Below are positions 4,631 through 9,161 of a stretch of 9,161 nt of DNA, piece by piece. The notes under the pieces are model-generated. The model searched no databases and had not been told where the DNA came from. It saw only the letters and a list, made by a program, of their open reading frames with translations. Source of the stretch: Clostridia bacterium (GTDB taxonomy: Bacteria > Bacillota_A > Clostridia > Oscillospirales > CAG-272); contig JAFUJS010000046.1 of assembly GCA_017468115.1 (NCBI GenBank), positions 1 through 9,161 on the forward strand, in the 5' to 3' direction. Each line of letters starts with the position of its first letter. Position 1 is the stretch's first letter. Position numbers and translations under genes: made by a program.

Positions 4631-5644
4631 ATGAAAGAAACATTACTTAAAATCAAAGCCGAGGCGCTGGCTAGCCTTGAGAGCTGCGACGCAAATCTTG
4701 AGGAAATCAGAATTAAATATCTTGGCAAAAAGGGTGAGCTTACATCTGTCCTTCGTATGATGGGTCAGCTTTCCCCTGAGGAAAGACCTGTTATGGGTCA
4801 GCTTGCAAACGAGGTTCGTGCAGAAATTGAACAAAAGCTTTCCGCCCTTGCTGAAATCAAGAAGGCAAAGGAGCTTGAGGCTGCTCTCGTTAGCGAGAAA
4901 ATCGACGTTACCGTTCCCGGTAAGGTAAGAAAGGTTGGCAAGCTCCATCCTCTTACACAGGTGCAGAGAAGAATGGAGGACATCTTTATCGGTATGGGCT
5001 TTTCCATTGCAGAGGGTCCTGAGGTAGAGTACGACTACTACAATTTCCAAGCGCTTAACATTCCTGAAAACCACCCTGCAAGGGACACTCAGGACACCTT
5101 CTATATCACAGACAACATTCTTCTTCGCTCCCAGACCTCTCCTGTTCAGGCAAGAGTAATGGAGAAGACCCAGCCACCTATCAGAATTATCTCTCCCGGC
5201 AGAGTTTACCGTTCTGACGAGGTTGACGGTAGCCACTCTCCGCTTTTCCATCAGCTTGAGGGTCTTGTAGTTGACAAGGGCATTACAATGGGCAACCTTC
5301 GTGGTATGCTTGAAACCTTTGCAAAAACTATGTTCGGCGAGAAGACAAGAATCCGCTTCCGTCCTCACCACTTCCCATTTACAGAGCCAAGCGCAGAGGT
5401 TGACGTTTCCTGCTTCGTGTGCGGCGGCAAGGGCTGTCGTCTTTGCAAGGGCGAGGGCTGGATTGAAATTCTTGGCGCAGGCATGGTGCATCCAAATGTA
5501 TTAAGAACCTGCGGCATTGACCCTGAGGTATATAGCGGCTTTGCCTTCGGTATGGGCATTGAGCGTATTACTATGTGCCAATACGGTATTGATGATATGC
5601 GTCTTCTTTATGAAAACAATATCAAGTTCCTTGAGCAGTTTTAA
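4631..5644 (+). CDS. pheS: Phenylalanyl-tRNA synthetase alpha subunit
   Basis: This is the catalytic alpha subunit of the heterotetrameric cytoplasmic enzyme that charges tRNA-Phe. It has 337 residues, a normal family length. An N-terminal coiled coil (about 1-85) binds tRNA. The class II core follows: motif 1 [19 protein letters not shown] (106-124), motif 2 from [11 protein letters not shown] (190-200) through [10 protein letters not shown] (202-211), the Phe-pocket strand FTEPSAEVD (250-258), and motif 3 [11 protein letters not shown] (303-313). Ala305 corresponds to E. coli Ala294, the residue that sets side-chain selectivity, so the pocket is standard. Four cysteines (261, 264, 269, 272) form a CxxC-x4-CxxC knuckle seen in many Firmicutes PheS proteins. 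AGGAG (4618-4622) lies 8 nt before ATG. pheT follows after 12 nt, and the T-box leader controls both. Confidence 0.98.
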   Translation: MKETLLKIKAEALASLESCDANLEEIRIKYLGKKGELTSVLRMMGQLSPEERPVMGQLANEVRAEIEQKLSALAEIKKAKELEAALVSEKIDVTVPGKVRKVGKLHPLTQVQRRMEDIFIGMGFSIAEGPEVEYDYYNFQALNIPENHPARDTQDTFYITDNILLRSQTSPVQARVMEKTQPPIRIISPGRVYRSDEVDGSHSPLFHQLEGLVVDKGITMGNLRGMLETFAKTMFGEKTRIRFRPHHFPFTEPSAEVDVSCFVCGGKGCRLCKGEGWIEILGAGMVHPNVLRTCGIDPEVYSGFAFGMGIERITMCQYGIDDMRLLYENNIKFLEQF

Positions 5645-5656
5645 GGGGGTACTAAG

Positions 5657-8062
5657 ATGAATCTTTCTAGAAAATGGCTTACCGACTTTGTTGACGTAAG
5701 CGAGGTTAATAATAAGGACTACTGCGACAGAATGACCGACACAGGCTCCAAGGTTGAGGGCTTCCAGGTTATGGGCGAGGACATTGACAACGTAGTAGTT
5801 GGTAAAATCACAAAAATTTCAAAGCACGAAAACTCCGACCACCTTCAAATCTGTATGCTTGACGTTGGAGAGGGAGAGGACATTCAAATTGTAACAGGAG
5901 CTCAAAATGTATTCGAGGGCGCAATTGTTCCGGTTGCTAAAGCACCTGCAAAGCTTCCCGGCGGTGTTGTAATCAAGGCAGGCAAGCTCCGTGGTGTTGA
6001 GTCCAACGGTATGCTTTGCTCCATTGCCGAGCTTAATCTTACAACCCACGATATGCCAACCGCAATTGAGGACGGCATTTTCATTCTTAACGACCTTGAG
6101 GAGTCAAAGGACTTTACCTTGGGTATGGACATTAAGGACGCTCTTATGCTCAAGGACGACGTGGTTGAGTTTGAAATTACACCTAACCGTCCCGACTGCC
6201 TCAGCGTTATCGGTCTTGCAAGAGAAAGCGCAGCTTCCTTTGACAGGGAGCTAAAAATCCCCGACCCTGTGGTTGAAAAATCAGCTGACGACGACAAAAT
6301 AGAGAACTACATTAAGGTTGATATCGAAAGCGCACTTTGCAAAAGATACTCCGCAAGAGTAGTTAAAAATATCAAAATCGAGCCATCTCCGCTTTGGCTC
6401 CGTATGAGACTAAGAGCCTCGGGCGTTAGACCAATCAACAACATAGTTGATATTACAAACTATGTAATGCTTGAGTATGGTCAGCCAATGCACGCATTTG
6501 ACTATAAGTGCCTTGACGGCTCCCACATTATTGTAAGAGAGGCGTCCGAGGGAGAGCAGTTTAAGTCCCTTGACGACATTGACCATACACTAAAGGCTGG
6601 TATGCTTGTAATCTCCGACGAGAAGAAGGCAGTTGCCTTGGCAGGTGTTATGGGTGGCGCAAACAGCGAAATTACAGAGGACACAAAAACAGTTGTGTTC
6701 GAGAGCGCAAACTTTAACGGCACAAGCGTTCGTGCTACATCTCGTGCCCTCGGTATGAGAACAGAGTCCAGCTCCAGATTTGAAAAGGGCATTGACTCCG
6801 AAAACACAATTCCTGCAATTGAAAGGGCTTGTCAGCTGGTTCAAATGCTTGGCGCAGGCGACGTTGTAAACGGCATTATTGACGTATATCCAAATCCTAA
6901 AAAGGCTCACGTAATAAAGCTTGACGCTGACAGAATCAACGCATTCCTCGGCACAAGCATTGAAAGAGCAAAAATGGTTGAAATTCTAAAAAGCCTTTGC
7001 TTCACAGTAAAGGGGGACGACATTTATGTTCCTTCCTACCGTGAGGACGTAGAGGGTATGCAGGATATCGCCGAGGAAATTGCAAGAATTTACGGCTACA
7101 ACGAAATTGAAACAACAAATGTTGTTGCGGCTCTTACACAGGGCGAAAGAACTCCGCATCAGCTCTACGACGTAAAGGTTAAGGACACCCTTTGCGCTAT
7201 GGGTATATATGAGATTAACACCTTCTCATTCATCAGCCCTAAGTATTACGACAAGATTTGTATGCCCGCAAACGATAAGAGAAGAAGGAGTGTTGTTATT
7301 TCCAATCCGCTTGGTGAGGACACAAGCGTTATGCGTACAACCTCAATTCCTTCTATGCTTGAGGTTCTTAACAAGAACAGCAACCTTAAAAATGAGGAGG
7401 CTATGCTGTTCGAGGTTTCCACAATCTACATTCCAAACGAGGACATCACAAAGCTTCCAGAGGAGCCAAAGCAGCTTGTTCTCGGTATGTATGGCGGCTG
7501 TGATTTCTACGATATGAAGGGCGTTATCTGTGGACTCTTTGATGCTTGTGGCATTAAGAATTACACAGTTAAGGCAAAGTGCGATAACCCAACCTTCCAC
7601 CCTGGCAGATGCGCTGAAATTTACCTAAATAACGACACGTGTCTCGGTGTTTTTGGAGAAATCCACCCATCAGTAAGCGCAAACTACTCCTTCAACAAGA
7701 GAGTTTATGTGGCAGAGCTTGACTTTGAGGCTATGTTTGAAAACCACGAGGCAGAGGCACATTACACACCACTTCCAAAATTCCCAGCTCTTACAAGAGA
7801 CTTTGCGTTTGTAGTTGACGAGTCCCTTGAGGTTGGCACAATCGAGGCTGTTATCAAAAAGTCAGGTGGCAACCTGCTCGAAAGCGTAAAGCTCTTCGAT
7901 ATTTACAGAGGTGTGCAAATTGGCGAGGGCAAGAAAAATGTTGCCTTCTCCGTATCGCTCCGTGCAGCGGACAGAACCCTTAACGACCAAGAGGCAGACA
8001 ATGCCGTTAAGAAGATTCTTAAAAATCTCGAAAGAGAGCTTGGCATCACTCTAAGAGCATAA
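5657..8062 (+). CDS. pheT: Phenylalanyl-tRNA synthetase beta subunit
   Basis: This structural and editing subunit pairs with PheS to form the alpha2-beta2 enzyme; it clears mischarged Tyr-tRNA-Phe. The 801 residues match the full-length bacterial form. Visible domains are the N-terminal B1 part, the OB-fold tRNA-binding domain (about 43-150; VVVGKITKISKHENSDHLQI, then GMLCSIAELNL), the B3/B4 editing domain (about 215-395, with VRPINNIVDITNYVMLEYGQ and AGVMGG), the B5 domain (about 415-487, ending YREDVEGMQDIAEEIARIYG), the degenerate catalytic-like core (about 490-700) and the C-terminal ferredoxin-like anticodon-binding domain (about 704-801, starting YTPLPKFPALTRDFAFVV). No frameshift or truncation is seen. 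A GGGGG ribosome binding site (5645-5649) follows directly on the pheS stop, 7 nt before ATG; a hairpin terminator follows the TAA by 12 nt. Confidence 0.98.
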   Translation: MNLSRKWLTDFVDVSEVNNKDYCDRMTDTGSKVEGFQVMGEDIDNVVVGKITKISKHENSDHLQICMLDVGEGEDIQIVTGAQNVFEGAIVPVAKAPAKLPGGVVIKAGKLRGVESNGMLCSIAELNLTTHDMPTAIEDGIFILNDLEESKDFTLGMDIKDALMLKDDVVEFEITPNRPDCLSVIGLARESAASFDRELKIPDPVVEKSADDDKIENYIKVDIESALCKRYSARVVKNIKIEPSPLWLRMRLRASGVRPINNIVDITNYVMLEYGQPMHAFDYKCLDGSHIIVREASEGEQFKSLDDIDHTLKAGMLVISDEKKAVALAGVMGGANSEITEDTKTVVFESANFNGTSVRATSRALGMRTESSSRFEKGIDSENTIPAIERACQLVQMLGAGDVVNGIIDVYPNPKKAHVIKLDADRINAFLGTSIERAKMVEILKSLCFTVKGDDIYVPSYREDVEGMQDIAEEIARIYGYNEIETTNVVAALTQGERTPHQLYDVKVKDTLCAMGIYEINTFSFISPKYYDKICMPANDKRRRSVVISNPLGEDTSVMRTTSIPSMLEVLNKNSNLKNEEAMLFEVSTIYIPNEDITKLPEEPKQLVLGMYGGCDFYDMKGVICGLFDACGIKNYTVKAKCDNPTFHPGRCAEIYLNNDTCLGVFGEIHPSVSANYSFNKRVYVAELDFEAMFENHEAEAHYTPLPKFPALTRDFAFVVDESLEVGTIEAVIKKSGGNLLESVKLFDIYRGVQIGEGKKNVAFSVSLRAADRTLNDQEADNAVKKILKNLERELGITLRA

Positions 8063-8074
8063 AAAACAAGAAAT

Positions 8075-8102
8075 AGCAGGCACCTTTTGGGTGTCTGCTT
8101 TT
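8075..8102 (+). terminator. pheST terminator, shared with convergent tepA
   Basis: AGCAGGCACC (8075-8084) pairs with GGTGTCTGCT (8090-8099), 10 bp with one G-T pair, around TTTTG; TTTTC follows on the plus strand. On the minus strand the same stem is followed by ATTTCTTGTTTTTT, so it probably also ends tepA transcripts, whose stop is 29 nt away. Confidence 0.88.
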
Positions 8103-8130
8103 CATTTTCCTTCATTATTATCAATAGTTA

Positions 8131-8817
8131 TTATATATTGCCGTCAGAGGCATTTATCATTTCCTCAAGGGCGGAAAGGGCATCGCTAAGACCGCCCACG
8201 CTGTCTATCAGCCCAAAATCAACAGCTTCCTTTCCGTCCACCACGGAGCCGGTGTCGGTGGCAATCTGGTCCGTCGCCATCATAAGCTGTGTAAACCTGT
8301 CAGCGCTGATTTTCGAGTGGGCGCAGACAAAGTCCGTTATGCGCTCCTGCATTCTCTCAAAATAATAGTAGGTTTGGGGAGAGCCAACAATGGTTCCGCT
8401 TACCCTTACAGGATGGATTGTCATGGTGGCTGAGGGCACAATAAAGGAGCGCCTTGCAGAAACCGCCAAGGGCACACCGATGGAATGTCCACCGCCAAGC
8501 ACTAAGGAAACGGTTGGCTTTTTCATGCTGGCAATCAGCTCGGAGATGGCAAGCCCTGCCTCTACATCTCCACCCATAGTGTTAAGAACGATTAACAGCC
8601 CGTCAATGTCCTCGCTTTGCTCCACGGACACAAGCAGGGGAACGATGTGCTCATACTTGGTTGCCTTTTGCCCGTCTGGCAACGCATAATGCCCCTCAAT
8701 TTGCCCAATAATGCTCATACAATGTATTCGGCTTCCGTCGCCTTTACAATCAACGCCTCCGGTCTTCTCAATTTCTTCAATCTGGTTCAGGTTAAGGTCA
8801 TCTTTTTCCTTTTCCAT
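8131..8817 (-). CDS. tepA: ClpP-family serine peptidase, TepA/YmfB-like
   Basis: This ClpP-fold protein is of the Firmicutes TepA type, linked in B. subtilis to efficient protein export and spore formation. With ATG at 8817 it has 228 residues; the GTG three codons earlier lies within the GAGGTG ribosome binding site (8829-8824), which is 6 nt from the chosen ATG. Numbered from that longer frame: IIGQIEGHYALPDGQKATKY (39-58), the oligomer-handle segment LNTMGGDVEAGLAISE (81-96), the nucleophile motif GGGHSIGVPLAVSA (Ser115, 111-124), and TMTIHPV (His138). The third triad residue is less obvious; Asp191 in TDTGSVVDG is the best candidate. An acidic, charged N-terminal extension (about 1-30) precedes the fold. 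No signal peptide or membrane segment is evident. The gene converges on pheT and is divergent from the rRNA promoter; its usual ftsK neighbour is not in the window. Confidence 0.9.
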   Translation of the reverse strand: MEKEKDDLNLNQIEEIEKTGGVDCKGDGSRIHCMSIIGQIEGHYALPDGQKATKYEHIVPLLVSVEQSEDIDGLLIVLNTMGGDVEAGLAISELIASMKKPTVSLVLGGGHSIGVPLAVSARRSFIVPSATMTIHPVRVSGTIVGSPQTYYYFERMQERITDFVCAHSKISADRFTQLMMATDQIATDTGSVVDGKEAVDFGLIDSVGGLSDALSALEEMINASDGNI

Positions 8818-8829
8818 AAAAATCACCTC

Positions 8830-8950
8830 AAAAAATTCAAAAATTCTTTAGAATATCATTACCAAAACGGGAAGAAAATATACCAAAAACCCTTGTATTT
8901 ATTGAGGTTTTAAGATTTTTTCAAAAATTTCAAAAAAATTTAAAAAAAGA
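8830..8950. other. A/T-rich spacer with likely UP element
   Basis: This spacer separates tepA from the rRNA promoter and has no coding frame. The part at about 8919-8950 consists of phased A-runs (TTTTTCAAAAATTTC, AAAAAAATT, TAAAAAAAG) directly upstream of the -35, which fits an UP element for the rRNA promoter. A tepA promoter should also lie here on the minus strand; I see no convincing hexamer pair for it. Confidence 0.5.
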
Positions 8951-8951
8951 C

Positions 8952-8980
8952 TTGACAAGAAATAAATGTAGTGATATAAT
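8952..8980 (+). promoter_or_regulatory. Consensus rRNA operon promoter
   Basis: TTGACA (8952-8957) and TATAAT (8975-8980) match SigA consensus perfectly with a 17-bp spacer, plus a TGA extended -10 (8972-8974) and an A-rich upstream tract. Transcription would start around 8985-8988. This strength, and the leader that follows, fit an rRNA promoter. Confidence 0.92.
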
Positions 8981-8986
8981 AGCAAG

Positions 8987-9161
8987 GCTGACTTGGGGGG
9001 GAGAGACCTTAAGTTGGCATGAAAAGATCCTTGAAAATTGAACAATGAACAAAAAGTTTTTTGAAAAGAGAACTGATGTACTGAAAGAAACGGAACTCTT
9101 AAGAAAATTCTTTTAAGTTGAAGAATACTACTCGAAACAAGTAATTTAAGTTAAAGAGCAA
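8987..9161 (+). other. rRNA operon leader (16S upstream region, runs off the window)
   Basis: No open frame of note follows the promoter. The segment has GATCCTTGAAAATTGAACAA (9026-9045), which resembles the boxA-containing '..CTTTGAAAACTGAACAA' sequences before 16S genes in Firmicutes. It also has a hairpin (ACTTGGGG 8991-8998 with CCTTAAGT 9007-9014) and three copies of TTAAGTT (9009-9015, 9113-9119, 9146-9152). The terminal AAGTTAAAGAGCAA resembles sequence shortly before mature 16S. The 16S gene itself is not present; its start beyond 9161 is inferred. Confidence 0.75.

Noticed and set aside
4643..5491. 282-codon open frame on the minus strand across pheS
   Set aside because: It is antisense to the clear pheS gene, has no family resemblance, and arises from the host's avoidance of certain codons in the sense strand.
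8617..8913. 98-codon plus-strand frame overlapping tepA start
   Set aside because: It is antisense to the ClpP-like gene and extends into the A/T-rich spacer with a Lys/Asn-rich low-complexity end.

Overview
The window looks like core chromosome of an anaerobic, low-to-mid-GC Firmicute of class Clostridia, probably a gut Oscillospirales-type lineage. The signs are a T-box riboswitch ahead of pheST, a TepA-type ClpP homologue, strong GAGG-type ribosome binding sites, consensus SigA promoters with extended -10 elements, a Firmicutes-style rRNA leader, and GC-rich 'CGTAGGG...' palindromic repeats of a kind I recall from gut Clostridia. The lineage call is inference; no marker gene here settles it.

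Layout. Positions 1-150 are the C-terminal end of an unidentified forward gene. Positions 151-488 contain no gene; they hold several palindromic repeats and two terminator-type hairpins. From 4085 down to 489 the genes run on the minus strand: htrA (membrane-anchored periplasmic-type serine protease), an OmpR-family response regulator and a histidine kinase. The last two overlap by 4 nt and have their own near-consensus promoter; a perfect 15-bp inverted repeat separates them from htrA. This arrangement resembles CssRS/HtrA-type envelope-stress modules, and three TTCAYA-type repeats in the htrA promoter are a possible binding site for the regulator.

From 4125 the plus strand carries a strong promoter, a T-box leader with a probable UUC (Phe) specifier, a terminator, and then an odd 123-nt near-palindrome placed between the T-box terminator and the pheS ribosome binding site. 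pheS and pheT follow, 12 nt apart, and end at a hairpin terminator shared with the convergent tepA gene (minus strand). After tepA an A-rich tract leads into a perfect consensus promoter (TTGACA, 17 bp, TATAAT) and a leader that looks like the start of an rRNA operon; 16S itself would begin just beyond the window.

Functionally the window combines envelope quality control (htrA with its two-component system, plus the TepA-like peptidase) and translation (phenylalanyl-tRNA synthetase and the rRNA operon). I see no mobile-element gene, CRISPR array, tRNA or defence system. The most unusual feature is the palindromic element in the pheST leader; I do not see a clearly new gene system.
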